Assembly (NCBI GenBank): GCA_031269545.1
Contig: JAISYZ010000056.1
Location: forward strand, 1-47,219
Origin: Prevotellaceae bacterium
GTDB lineage: Bacteria; Bacteroidota; Bacteroidia; Bacteroidales; UBA932
DNA length: 47,219 nucleotides
Reading direction: 5' to 3'
In this document: piece after piece, positions 28,057 to 37,885 of the stretch
Position numbering within the stretch: the stretch's first letter is position 1
How the letters are laid out: each line of letters begins with the position of its first letter
Program-made: the position numbers and the translations under genes
The notes under the pieces: generated by a model
Database searches by the model: none
Seen by the model: only the letters and a program-made list of their open reading frames with translations
Told to the model about the DNA's origin: nothing

Positions 28057-28304
28057 AAAAACCTTGCCACGCTATACGTAAACAATTTATACCGGAACAG
28101 CACCAAGACAACCTGAAATATAAATTTATTTTATTGATAATCAATTTATATAAATTGCATTTTAATAGCAGTTTGGTATAAAAAATTTGTTGATAACCAT
28201 TCATTTTTTATGTGCTGGTATTGAAAAAAACGCCGACAATTTATTCGATTTCCAAAATTCTGATTAATTTTACAGTTTATAACATTAAATATAAATACAT
28301 AAAA

Positions 28305-30068
28305 ATGTACAGAACACATACTTGCGGCGAACTTCGCATACAAAACAAATCAAACAAAGTGATACTTGCAGGCTGGGTGCAGCGCATACGCGAACTTGGC
28401 GCTATGACTTTTATCGACTTGCGCGACCGTTACGGAATTACACAGTTGGTAATTGACGAAAAATCGACAGATGAAGTGAAAAAAATAACTGCCGAACTTG
28501 GACGCGAATTTGTAATTCGGGCTGAAGGCGAAGTGAAAGAACGTTCGTCAAAAAATCCCAAAATAGATACAGGCGAAATAGAAATTGCCGTAGAAAAGAT
28601 TACTGTTTTGAACAAATCCGAAATACCGCCATTTACTATAGAAGACAATTCGGATGGAGGAGACGATTTGCGCATGAAATACAGATATTTGGATTTGAGG
28701 CGCAATCCACTGAAACACGCATTGGCGTTGCGGCACAAAATGGCTCAGGAAGTTCGCAAATATTTGGATTCACAGAATTTTCTCGAAATAGAAACGCCTT
28801 ATCTCATAAAATCGACACCCGAAGGCGCTCGCGATTTTGTTGTTCCTTCGCGCGTCAATGCCGGCGAATTTTATGCTCTTCCTCAATCGCCGCAAACATT
28901 CAAACAAATACTTATGGTTGCAGGTTACGATCGTTATTTTCAGATTGTTCGCTGCTTCCGTGACGAAGATTTGCGTGCCGACCGTCAACCCGAATTTACG
29001 CAGATAGACTGCGAAATGTCCTTTGTCGAACAGCAAGATATTTTGTCGATGTTTGAAGGCTTGGCTAAACATCTTTTCAAAAATGTTTTGAATGTAGAAC
29101 TCGACGAAGTCCCTCAAATGCTGTATGCCGATGCAATGAAATATTACGGAAACGACAAACCCGATATTCGTTTTGACATGAAGATAAGCGAAATTACAGA
29201 ACTTGTTAAAAATCACGGTTTTTCGGTTTTCGATAATTCGGAATACGCAGGAGCAATCTGTGCAAAAGGTTGCAGCGCATATACGCGCAAACAAATTGAT
29301 GAACTTACCGAATGGGTGAAACGTCCGCAAATAGGAGCCTCAGGACTGATTTACATCAAACTTGGCGAAGATGGAATAAAATCAAGTATCGACAAATTTT
29401 TCACGCCCGAAACTTTACAGAAAATTGCTGACAAAACAGGCGCAGAGCAGGGCGATTTGATTCTTGTACTTTGCGGAACGAAGAAAAAAACGCAGGGACA
29501 GTTGGGAACCTTACGTTTGGAAATGGGAAACAGATTGGACTTGCGCGACTCAACCAGATTTGCTCCACTATGGGTTGTTGATTTTCCATTATTTGAATGG
29601 GATGAAGAAACACAGCGTTTTTATGCAATGCATCATCCGTTTACATCGCCAAAGCCCGAAGATATTCACAAATTTTACAGTAATACAAACGAAGATATTT
29701 GCAAGGTAAATGCAAATGCTTACGACTTTGTTGTAAACGGCGTTGAACTTGGCGGCGGCTCAATTCGTATTTTCGACAGACAATTGCAGCAACGAATGTT
29801 TGAAATACTTGGATTTACGCCCGAAGCAGCCGAATCTCAATTCGGATTTTTGTTGAACGCTTTCAAATATGGAGCTCCTCCGCATGGTGGAATTGCTTTT
29901 GGTTTCGACCGTTTCTGCGCGTTGTTCGGCGGAAGCGATTCGATACGCGATTATATTGCTTTCCCAAAAAACAATAACGGCAGAGATGTTATGATTGATT
30001 CGCCTTCGCCGATTGACGATGCGCAATTGGAAGAATTATCAATAAAAATTGAGGTAAAAAATAAATAA
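28305..30068 (+). CDS. aspS: Aspartate--tRNA ligase
   Basis: [97 protein letters not shown]. Internal ATG preferred. Confidence 0.97.
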   Translation: MYRTHTCGELRIQNKSNKVILAGWVQRIRELGAMTFIDLRDRYGITQLVIDEKSTDEVKKITAELGREFVIRAEGEVKERSSKNPKIDTGEIEIAVEKITVLNKSEIPPFTIEDNSDGGDDLRMKYRYLDLRRNPLKHALALRHKMAQEVRKYLDSQNFLEIETPYLIKSTPEGARDFVVPSRVNAGEFYALPQSPQTFKQILMVAGYDRYFQIVRCFRDEDLRADRQPEFTQIDCEMSFVEQQDILSMFEGLAKHLFKNVLNVELDEVPQMLYADAMKYYGNDKPDIRFDMKISEITELVKNHGFSVFDNSEYAGAICAKGCSAYTRKQIDELTEWVKRPQIGASGLIYIKLGEDGIKSSIDKFFTPETLQKIADKTGAEQGDLILVLCGTKKKTQGQLGTLRLEMGNRLDLRDSTRFAPLWVVDFPLFEWDEETQRFYAMHHPFTSPKPEDIHKFYSNTNEDICKVNANAYDFVVNGVELGGGSIRIFDRQLQQRMFEILGFTPEAAESQFGFLLNAFKYGAPPHGGIAFGFDRFCALFGGSDSIRDYIAFPKNNNGRDVMIDSPSPIDDAQLEELSIKIEVKNK

Positions 30069-30156
30069 AATCTAATCTGCAGTTCCATAATGTATAAAAG
30101 TTTATACTTTCAGTTCTCTTTCTTTTATTAGAATTAAAGGATATATTTATTACAAA

Positions 30157-30179
30157 AAATGCAGACAATATCTGCATTT
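30157..30179. terminator. Hairpin between convergent genes (possible bidirectional terminator)
   Basis: AAATGCAGA-CAATA-TCTGCATTT, perfect 9-bp stem in the aspS/MuiA convergent gap; a second palindrome GTATAAA-AG-TTTATAC sits at 30092-30107. Confidence 0.45.
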
Positions 30180-30205
30180 GGGCAAAATGTTTTTTCAAAC
30201 AAATT

Positions 30206-32023
30206 TCATTGCAAATTCAGTGTCATTCCTTTGGGATATTTTACGCTGTAACTTATGAAATATTCTTTTGTTTCGCCTGCCTTAAATGTTTCTTCCCATG
30301 TTATTATTCCAATATCTTCGCGATTTGTAGTTGGTTTTGTCGTTTTGTCGAGCAGTTCAACCATAATGTTTTTGTTTGTCGATAAAGGATACTGATCTTT
30401 CAGAATCATTGCTACATCTTTGTTTTGATTATTGCGGACGGTAATTTTATATGTCAATACTATTTTTGTATCTGTTCCTAAAAATTTCACGCTGCTGAAA
30501 TCCTGCATTTTTTCGCGTTTCACCGATATTCGTTTGTCGTTGCCGAGCGTGAATGTCATTTTTTTGTTTGTTGATGTTGCATCGATAGTTGTTTGTCCTA
30601 TATATGTTCCATCGTAAGTAACGTTTGCCTGTCCGCTCATTAAGTTCAGTTTCTGCCATTCCGAAATTTCGGCAATCAAATATGTTTCGTTATCAAGTTT
30701 GGGAGCGCAATAATATTTATATTCAACACTGTTTATTATCTGTTTTTCGAGTTCTATAATCTGTTCTTTTCCATCGCTTTTTACAGTGTAGGGAATATCA
30801 ATCGCAAATGTTCTGTTCAGTTGATTTTCATCCTGCACAACATAATCTTCCATCGATTTTGTTGTGATGACAACAACGCCGTTTGCCGCCAGTGAACCAT
30901 AAAGAGAACTTGCCGCTTCGTCTTTTAAAATATTCACGCTTGCAATATCATCGGGATTTAGCGATGAAAATTGCTTTACATCCACAAATATGCCGTTTAC
31001 AACATAAATTGGTTGTTGTGAGTTTTCTATCGAGGCATATCCTCTTATCTTAATTGTATCGGAGGCTATTTCATTTTCTTTATACGAAAAGCTGTTTTGT
31101 GCAACTTGTACACCTGCGACTCTCCCTTGTAAAGCGTGCTGTACATAATTTTGCTCGCGTAAAAACCAAGCGTTGAAAACAGGCGCTGTTCTTCCGTTGT
31201 TTGGGCTTCCTGTCGATAAGGTAATTTTTACCTTGTTCCAATCAATTCCTGTAGTTTGCCGTACTTTCGATTTTGTTGTCAGATTTATCGGAGTTTCGGG
31301 CGAAGCGATGTTTATATCGTAAAAAGGTGTCCATTTTGCTGATGTTGTGAAATATTTTATTGTCATCTGTGCATTTACGGCAAGCGGGGATGCAAGTTTA
31401 AGTTTCAAAACTCCCGAATTTTTTCCATGTTGTACTTCTTCCTGATCAAGTTGGTTTTCTAAACGTTCGATTTTTTCTTCGATAACTGTTTTTTCTTTTT
31501 CCAGTTTCGTTATTGCACTTTCATATTCGAGCGATTTTTTTTGGAAAACATCAATATTTTTATTCAGTTCTTCTATTGTCAACGATTTTTCGGCAACGGT
31601 AACATTATGCGTAACTCCCTGTTTCAGAAGCGTCAGCATATCATTGTTTATTTTTATATCCGTTGTGATTTTTGTTAAATTATCATTATAAAAATCTATT
31701 GAATCCTTAATTTTTTTCGTTATCGTATTTTGCTTTTCGTCTGTCAAATAATCTATCGAATATTCGAACGAAGAAACAATTACTCCATTACTTATTTTTA
31801 TTTGCAAACTGTTGCGATTTAAGACAGGACTTATTTCTTCGACTGTAATTTCGTTTTCTCCTTTTGCGAGTTGGACTGATGCTGTATGTGTAAGTTCCGC
31901 TCCGTTGAAAAATACGGTTACATCTTTCAATGCCGCTTTTATTACTTTTGAGTCATCCGAAAATCCTTGTGTGGCAAACAGCATAAGCAACAATGCTGTA
32001 ATAAAATATTTTTTTGTTGTCAT
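30206..32023 (-). CDS. DUF4139 / MuiA-family protein with a TonB-receptor plug-like insertion
   Basis: MTTKKYFITALLLMLFATQGFSDDSKVIKAALKDVTVFFNGAELTHTASVQLAKGENEITVEEIS (N-terminal DUF4140-like), KYFTTSAKWTPFYDINIASPETPINLTTKSKVRQTTGIDW (DUF4139), interrupted by QGRVAGVQVAQ...DTIKIRGYASIENSQQPIYVVNGI...DIASVNILKDEAASSLYGSLAANGVVVITTK. Confidence 0.88.
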   Translation of the reverse strand: MTTKKYFITALLLMLFATQGFSDDSKVIKAALKDVTVFFNGAELTHTASVQLAKGENEITVEEISPVLNRNSLQIKISNGVIVSSFEYSIDYLTDEKQNTITKKIKDSIDFYNDNLTKITTDIKINNDMLTLLKQGVTHNVTVAEKSLTIEELNKNIDVFQKKSLEYESAITKLEKEKTVIEEKIERLENQLDQEEVQHGKNSGVLKLKLASPLAVNAQMTIKYFTTSAKWTPFYDINIASPETPINLTTKSKVRQTTGIDWNKVKITLSTGSPNNGRTAPVFNAWFLREQNYVQHALQGRVAGVQVAQNSFSYKENEIASDTIKIRGYASIENSQQPIYVVNGIFVDVKQFSSLNPDDIASVNILKDEAASSLYGSLAANGVVVITTKSMEDYVVQDENQLNRTFAIDIPYTVKSDGKEQIIELEKQIINSVEYKYYCAPKLDNETYLIAEISEWQKLNLMSGQANVTYDGTYIGQTTIDATSTNKKMTFTLGNDKRISVKREKMQDFSSVKFLGTDTKIVLTYKITVRNNQNKDVAMILKDQYPLSTNKNIMVELLDKTTKPTTNREDIGIITWEETFKAGETKEYFISYSVKYPKGMTLNLQ

Positions 32024-32107
32024 GATATAAAATTTCAAATTATTATTTACAAAATTAATAATATTTTTCTTAAGCAAAGCAACTTCGTGTTTATCCTGCT
32101 AACAGTT

Positions 32108-33067
32108 TCAAATGTTTATGTACCATTCGTAAAACTTTTCAATTCCAGATTTCAGTTGAGTTTCGGGATTATAATTTAAAAGTCGTTTTGCTTTTGAAAT
32201 ATCGGCAAAGGTAAGCGGAGCATCGGCTGGATGCAATTTGTCGAACTGTATTATTGCCTTTTTGCAGGTAGCATTTTCTATTGCAGAAACCAGTTCTGAC
32301 AGACTCACAGTGCGATTGTTTCCGAGATTTATTATTTCAAACATTGTTTTGTCGTAGTTCATTGCAGCCATTATTCCGCTCAATATATCGTCGATAAATG
32401 TGTAATCGCGGAATGTTTCGCCGTTGCCGTAAAGTGTTATCGGCTGGTTTTCGCTTATAAGTTTTGTGAATTTATGAATAGCCAGGTCGGGACGCTGTTT
32501 CGGTCCGTAAACAGTGAAAAAACGCAAGGCAATGAACCTAATATCATAAAGTTTGCTGTATGTATAACCTAAATATTCGCCTGCAATTTTTGTTGCTGCA
32601 TAAGGACTTACAGGCATCAACGCCGATGTTTCGTTCCATGGCACATCGGGATTAACGCCGTAAACGCTGCTCGACGATGCAAATATAAATGTTTTGATAT
32701 GCTTTTCTTTTGCAAAATCAAGTAAATTCAACGTTCCCAACACATTAACCTGCGAATACAAATCAGGTTCGGCAATACTTGGACGCACGCCTGCTTTCGC
32801 TGCTAAATGAACAATCATATCATAGTCATCGCATAGATTTTCATGAATATGTTCGCGATTTCTGATGTCAATATCAAAAAACTTTATATTTGCATGGTTT
32901 TCAAATGCGGAAATATTTTTACGTTTTATGTTCAAATCGTAAAAATCATCAAAATTGTCGATGCAGCTAATAGTATAATTGCCTGATTTAAGCAAACAGT
33001 CAACAAGCGAAGAGCCTATAAAACCCGCTGCACCGGTAATTATAATATGTTTATGAAAATCGTTCAT
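32108..33067 (-). CDS. NAD-dependent sugar-nucleotide epimerase (UDP-glucuronate 4-epimerase-like)
   Basis: HIIITGAAGFIGSSLVDCLLKSGNY, SSSSVYG, SPYAATKIAGEYLGYTYSKLY, FFTVYGPKQRPDLAIHKFTKLI. Confidence 0.92.
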   Translation of the reverse strand: MNDFHKHIIITGAAGFIGSSLVDCLLKSGNYTISCIDNFDDFYDLNIKRKNISAFENHANIKFFDIDIRNREHIHENLCDDYDMIVHLAAKAGVRPSIAEPDLYSQVNVLGTLNLLDFAKEKHIKTFIFASSSSVYGVNPDVPWNETSALMPVSPYAATKIAGEYLGYTYSKLYDIRFIALRFFTVYGPKQRPDLAIHKFTKLISENQPITLYGNGETFRDYTFIDDILSGIMAAMNYDKTMFEIINLGNNRTVSLSELVSAIENATCKKAIIQFDKLHPADAPLTFADISKAKRLLNYNPETQLKSGIEKFYEWYINI

Positions 33068-33267
33068 ATCTTTTTTTTCTTTATATTTCGCACATAGTCT
33101 TACTGAATTGACCCTCAAGCCAAAATCTTCCTCCGAGCGACAAAATGGCAATTCAAGATGTGTACTTTCGGTATTTCATGACAGCCTCGTACTGAAATCA
33201 AAACTTTTGCTTCGAAAATATTATCAATATTCCTGTTTATTATGTTTTACATCAGAACTGTTGACAA

Positions 33268-33774
33268 TCACAAAAACCATTCTTTGTACATAAGGTATCC
33301 TTCTGCGTTTTTCCGAGCCATTTCTATTGTTTTTTCATCAATATCTTTCACTTTTTTTGCGGGAAGTCCTGCATACATTCCGGGTTCGAGAACTGCATTA
33401 CTTAAAACAAGCGCTCCCGCTGCAATTATGGTGTTATCGGGAATTACGGCATTGTCCATAAGAATTGCACCCATTCCGACAAGTACATTGCTGCCTACTT
33501 TTGCTCCGTGAATTATTGCATTATGTCCGATAGAAACATCATCGCCTATCTCTACAATCGAACGTTGATAAAGAGTGTGAAGTACCGCACCATCTTGAAT
33601 ATTTACTCTGTTTCCGACAATTATCGTATTTACATCGCCGCGCAAAACCGTACCGTACCAAATGCTGCAATCATCGCCTATCGTAACGTCTCCTATGATT
33701 ACGGCGGTTTCGGCAACAAAACATCTTTTTCCTATCTTCGGAACAAATCCCCTGACCGATCTTATTAATCCCAT
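33268..33774 (-). CDS. Gamma carbonic anhydrase family protein (left-handed beta-helix)
   Basis: VIIGDVTIGDDCSIWYGTVLRGDVNTIIVGNRVNIQDGAVLHTLYQRSIVEIGDDVSIGHNAIIHGAKVGSNVLVGMGAILMDNAVI. Confidence 0.94.
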   Translation of the reverse strand: MGLIRSVRGFVPKIGKRCFVAETAVIIGDVTIGDDCSIWYGTVLRGDVNTIIVGNRVNIQDGAVLHTLYQRSIVEIGDDVSIGHNAIIHGAKVGSNVLVGMGAILMDNAVIPDNTIIAAGALVLSNAVLEPGMYAGLPAKKVKDIDEKTIEMARKNAEGYLMYKEWFL

Positions 33775-34312
33775 CTATCTACTTATTTACAATTTAATTA
33801 TTTAAAACTTCTGTTTCAGAAGTGCATATCATTCAAATTATACTTCATGCGGTATAATTTTTCCCATTTTTAATTTCACATTTTTACGCCGGACAAAGTA
33901 TAAATGATGTACAAATGTACAATTATATTTTTAAAATCTGCGCAAATAAAAAAAAGAGGATATGGCGTTCTGTTTGTTTAGTGGATCCGTAAAAAGTAAA
34001 ATTTCCAGATACAAAAATCAATAAGCAGACATTTCGAACCTGACAGGTGGGTTTTAATAAATTCAATGTTTGTATAAATTTTTCTTCTTTCCTTTTTTAC
34101 GTATGCTGGCATTATTTGGAAAGAAATATTTTTGTGATAGTTCCTGTCTTTTACAACCTGCCTGACAAATCTAAACAACAAAACAAACCTCATTTTTACC
34201 TGATTTTAACCACAAAACGACCTCAGTAGCAAGGCAATTTTTACGCAGAACAACCTTATTACCTGTTCTGTCAGATAAATCAGTTAGAAATGAGGTTTTA
34301 ATAATTAATGAA

Positions 34313-34407
34313 GTCTGAACTGTGATTGAAATGATTGTACGAATACTGTGATTTTACAGAAATATTATCTAAGGCTGTCATAAAATCAAAAAAATCACAG
34401 TTCAGAC
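34313..34407. repeat. Inverted-repeat (GTCTGAA...TTCAGAC) intergenic element
   Basis: Perfect 15-bp inverted repeat GTCTGAACTGTGATT (34313-34327) / AATCACAGTTCAGAC (34393-34407); ACTGTGATT recurs directly at 34345-34353. Confidence 0.75.
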
Positions 34408-34452
34408 AAACAAACAATTCGACAAATAACCAAATCAACAATTTTTTTAACA

Positions 34453-34492
34453 CTTTACAAAAAAATTTTTGACTTATAATTTATATTATAGG
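34453..34492. repeat. Left inverted repeat of candidate invertible promoter
   Basis: CTTTACAAAAAAATTTTTGACTTATAATTTATATTATAGG; pairs with 34617-34659 (22-bp perfect core GACTTATAATTTATATTATAGG). Confidence 0.85.
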
Positions 34493-34501
34493 ACAAATAT
34501 G

Positions 34502-34539
34502 TCTTTCGCAAAGTTACATGATTATTTAATATCTGCAAA
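34502..34539 (-). promoter_or_regulatory. Consensus Bacteroidota promoter inside the inverted-repeat-flanked segment, pointing away from susC
   Basis: On the minus strand: TTTG (34539-34536) - 19 nt - TAACTTTG (34516-34509), matching the TTTG-N19-TAnnTTTG consensus. Confidence 0.75.
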
Positions 34540-34616
34540 ATATGTATCTGTTGATAACTTGTTAACAACTTGTTGATAAAAAATATAATATGCTGTTTTA
34601 ATATGATTTACGTGCG

Positions 34617-34659
34617 CCTATAATATAAATTATAAGTCAAAAAAAATTTTATTGTAAAG
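34617..34659. repeat. Right inverted repeat of candidate invertible promoter
   Basis: CCTATAATATAAATTATAAGTCAAAAAAAATTTTATTGTAAAG, reverse complement of the left arm apart from a 3-nt length difference and one mismatch; ends 9 bp before the susC ATG. Confidence 0.85.
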
Positions 34660-34668
34660 CCAAAAGTT

Positions 34669-37600
34669 ATGAAAAAAATCCTATCAATCGCGTTTTTAAC
34701 GCTTCTCAGTATGGGTGTCATGTCAGGTCAGACAAAGGTTACAGGGAAAGTAACCGACCTGAACACAAACGACCCCGTATCGTATGCATCGGTTGCCGTT
34801 AAAGGTTATGCTACCGCAGGTACATTTACCGACGATAACGGTAACTACACTATTAACATGCCTGAAGGCAGTACTACGCTTGTGTTTAGTTTCGTAGGTT
34901 ACAAAACACAGGAAGTTGTTGTAAATAATCGCAGTATTATTGACGTATCTCTTGAATCTGATGTTGCACAAATTGAAGAATCAATAGTAGTTGCCTATGG
35001 TACTGTAAAGTCAAAAGAATCGTTTACAGGTTCAGTATCTGTTGTTAAAGGAGAAGACATTCAAAAACGTTCGGTTTCCAGTGTAACCAAAGCCCTGGAA
35101 GGAGTGGCAGCCGGCGTTATTACAACTTCGGGAGGCGGACAGCCCGGTTCAGATGCAAGAATACTGATAAGAGGCATAGGCTCTATAAATTCCTCAACCA
35201 ATCCATTATTTGTTGTTGATGGAATCCCGTTTGATGGCTCTTTTTCATCTATCAATCAAAATGATATAGAATCAATGTCGATATTGAAAGATGCTGCTGC
35301 AACCTCTCTTTACGGTTCTCGTGCAAATAATGGCGTTATACTGATTACTACCAAAAAAGGTACCAAAGGTCGTACCAATATTAATTATAAGGGAAGTATC
35401 GGCATTTCGTCCCGTTCATTAAAACGTTATGATGGCATAAGTCAAAAAGAAACTGTTGAAATGATTTATGAAGCATACAAAAATTATTACATGTATGATG
35501 GAGGACGTTCGGTAGCCGATGCCAAATCATTGGCATCTAACGAATTAAGCGGTTATTTTGGGGGCGAATACTATAATCCGTTTAGGAAATATACATGGCA
35601 AACATTGATTGATCCCGCAACAGGAAAAGTTAAACCTGATGCCGTATCAGCGTGGAATGACAATTGGATGGATGAAATAACAGAAAATAATGCATTAAGG
35701 CAAGAACATGTGATAAGTTTATCAGGAGGCTCTGAAAATACTTCTCACTTGATTTCATTGGGTTATCTGGATGAACAGGGCGTACTGAGAACAACAAAAT
35801 TTACACGTTTCAGTGTTCGTGCAAATATTGATCATCAAGCAAAAGACTGGCTGAAAGCAGGTGCAAATCTGTCTTATGCCTATACAAAAACTAATGCGCA
35901 CGGTTCAGGAAGCTCACAAACGTCAATAGCAAATGTCTGGAACACGGCGCAATTTATGAATCCTGTTTATCCTTTATATTTGAAAGATAAATATGGAAAT
36001 AACGTATTTGACAAAGACGGTAATATATTATTTGACTACGGCAATGGCAAATATACTAATGAAGATGGATATTCGAACGACAGATCGAGAGATGCCGGAT
36101 GGAACGCTGTTGGCGACCTGTTCAATGATAAATATACCAACAACAGAGATAATATCGGAATACGTTCGTATATTGAATTTGGAAGCGATAAGGAAAGCGC
36201 AGGCATTTTTAGAGGACTTAAACTCAAAATAAATTTCGGAGGCGACCTCACAAATTCAGCATTAATGGATTATGCTAAGACAGGCGCTCCTGGAGGATAT
36301 ATTTATAAAGACAATTACAGAGATTTTTCATATACATTAAATCAACTTTTGACTTGGTCGCGAACTTTCGGAAAACATTCGGTTGATTTTTTGGCAGGTC
36401 ATGAATATTATGACTGGCGAGGATCTTACCTGGCGGCTGAACGTACGCAATTAATTGATGGCATATATGAACTGGCGCCGGGCGTAAATCTTACGGGCGG
36501 AACATCTTCTACTGATGTTGACAGAATAGAATCATATCTGACACGTATTAATTATGGATTTGATGACAGATATTATCTGTCGGCATCATGGCGTATCGAT
36601 GGCTCTTCGCGCTTTCATAAAGACCACAGATGGGGACAGTTTTGGAGCCTTGGCGCTTCGTGGAAAATATCTGACGAAAAATTTATGAAAAACATTGAAT
36701 TTGTTAACAATTTATCATTAAAGGCTTCTTATGGATTAATCGGCAATCAAAATTTGTCCACTTATTATGCATGGCAGTCATTCTACGATATAACAATGGC
36801 TAATGCTGACCAGCAGGGAGCATTGATTTCTACACTGGAAAACCCCAATGTAAGTTGGGAAGAATCAAAAGAATTTAATATAGGCATTTCTGCAAGTTTA
36901 TTTAACCGTATTGTAAATCTGGAATTTGAATTTTATAACAGGAATACAACAAAAATGTTAATGCAGGCGCGAATGCCGACTTCTACTGGTTTTACCTATT
37001 ATAACACCAATATGGGATCTATGAATAACAAAGGTATAGAAGCAGTTATAAATGTAAAAATATTCAATAAGGAAAATTTCAAATGGAATACAACTTTATC
37101 ATTATCGCATAATAAAAACAAAGTTACGGATATTCCCGACCCGCAGACAGGAATGACAGTTATTGAAGAAGGTAAGGAAATATATACATATTACCTGCCC
37201 AAAAGCGCAGGAGTTGACCCTGCTACGGGAGCGCTTCTTTACTGGGCATATAAAAAGAAAGAAGAAAACGGAGTAGAACTGAGAGATGCTAACAAGCATC
37301 CCATACCAATTCCAGGATCCGATTACATAACAAGCGACAGAGATTTGGCAAATACATGCAAATATTATTTTGGCAGCCGTCAACCAAAATTGACGGGAGC
37401 ATTTTCTTCTGATTTTGTAATATTTAAAAATTTTGATGTCTCATTTTTGACTACATTCTCGATAGGAGGTAAGATTTATGAAAATCGTTTTGCAAGCATA
37501 ATGCAACCTCGTTTACATCTTAGCGAGGCATTTTTCTCAAATCAGACATTACGCCGCTGGCAAAAACCCGGAGATATAACCGATGTACCGCGTCTGGAAG

Positions 37601-37866
37601 TTGAGCCCAGCGCTCTTGCAACAGACAGATTCTTGATAAATGCTTCGTATTTCGCTGTTAAAAATGTAACTGTCGGTTATACATTACCCGAAAAAATTAC
37701 AAAAAAGATTGATATAAAATCGCTGCGTGTATTCTGTACATTAGATAATTTTATTATGTTCAATTATTTGAACGGTATGGATCCCCAATATAATTTTACA
37801 GGTTCAACCGCTTATACTTATGCGCCTACTCGCAGTTTTTCTATCGGCTTGGATATTAACTTCTAA
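34669..37866 (+). CDS. SusC/RagA family TonB-linked outer membrane protein
   Basis: Signal peptide, carboxypeptidase-regulatory-like domain (VTGKVTDLNTNDPVSYASVAVKGYATAGTFTDDNGNYTINMPEGSTTLVFSFVGYKTQEV), plug (GSINSSTNPLFVVDGIPFDG...SMSILKDAAATSLYGSRANNGVILITTKKG), beta-barrel ending in F. Confidence 0.97.
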   Translation: MKKILSIAFLTLLSMGVMSGQTKVTGKVTDLNTNDPVSYASVAVKGYATAGTFTDDNGNYTINMPEGSTTLVFSFVGYKTQEVVVNNRSIIDVSLESDVAQIEESIVVAYGTVKSKESFTGSVSVVKGEDIQKRSVSSVTKALEGVAAGVITTSGGGQPGSDARILIRGIGSINSSTNPLFVVDGIPFDGSFSSINQNDIESMSILKDAAATSLYGSRANNGVILITTKKGTKGRTNINYKGSIGISSRSLKRYDGISQKETVEMIYEAYKNYYMYDGGRSVADAKSLASNELSGYFGGEYYNPFRKYTWQTLIDPATGKVKPDAVSAWNDNWMDEITENNALRQEHVISLSGGSENTSHLISLGYLDEQGVLRTTKFTRFSVRANIDHQAKDWLKAGANLSYAYTKTNAHGSGSSQTSIANVWNTAQFMNPVYPLYLKDKYGNNVFDKDGNILFDYGNGKYTNEDGYSNDRSRDAGWNAVGDLFNDKYTNNRDNIGIRSYIEFGSDKESAGIFRGLKLKINFGGDLTNSALMDYAKTGAPGGYIYKDNYRDFSYTLNQLLTWSRTFGKHSVDFLAGHEYYDWRGSYLAAERTQLIDGIYELAPGVNLTGGTSSTDVDRIESYLTRINYGFDDRYYLSASWRIDGSSRFHKDHRWGQFWSLGASWKISDEKFMKNIEFVNNLSLKASYGLIGNQNLSTYYAWQSFYDITMANADQQGALISTLENPNVSWEESKEFNIGISASLFNRIVNLEFEFYNRNTTKMLMQARMPTSTGFTYYNTNMGSMNNKGIEAVINVKIFNKENFKWNTTLSLSHNKNKVTDIPDPQTGMTVIEEGKEIYTYYLPKSAGVDPATGALLYWAYKKKEENGVELRDANKHPIPIPGSDYITSDRDLANTCKYYFGSRQPKLTGAFSSDFVIFKNFDVSFLTTFSIGGKIYENRFASIMQPRLHLSEAFFSNQTLRRWQKPGDITDVPRLEVEPSALATDRFLINASYFAVKNVTVGYTLPEKITKKIDIKSLRVFCTLDNFIMFNYLNGMDPQYNFTGSTAYTYAPTRSFSIGLDINF

Positions 37867-37885
37867 AAAATAAAAGGAATAAAAT

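Noticed and set aside
28770-29330. 186-aa ORF antisense to aspS
   Set aside because: Antisense shadow of aspS; no independent signal.
33978-34229. ORFs 33978..34193 (-) and 34047..34229 (+)
   Set aside because: Overlapping opposite-strand ORFs in a noncoding-looking intergenic region; no start context or recognisable domain.
34453-34659. Terminal inverted repeats of a MITE/IS remnant
   Set aside because: No evident target-site duplication (aaca vs ccaaaa flanks), and the consensus outward promoter directly upstream of susC fits an invertible promoter better; not fully excluded.
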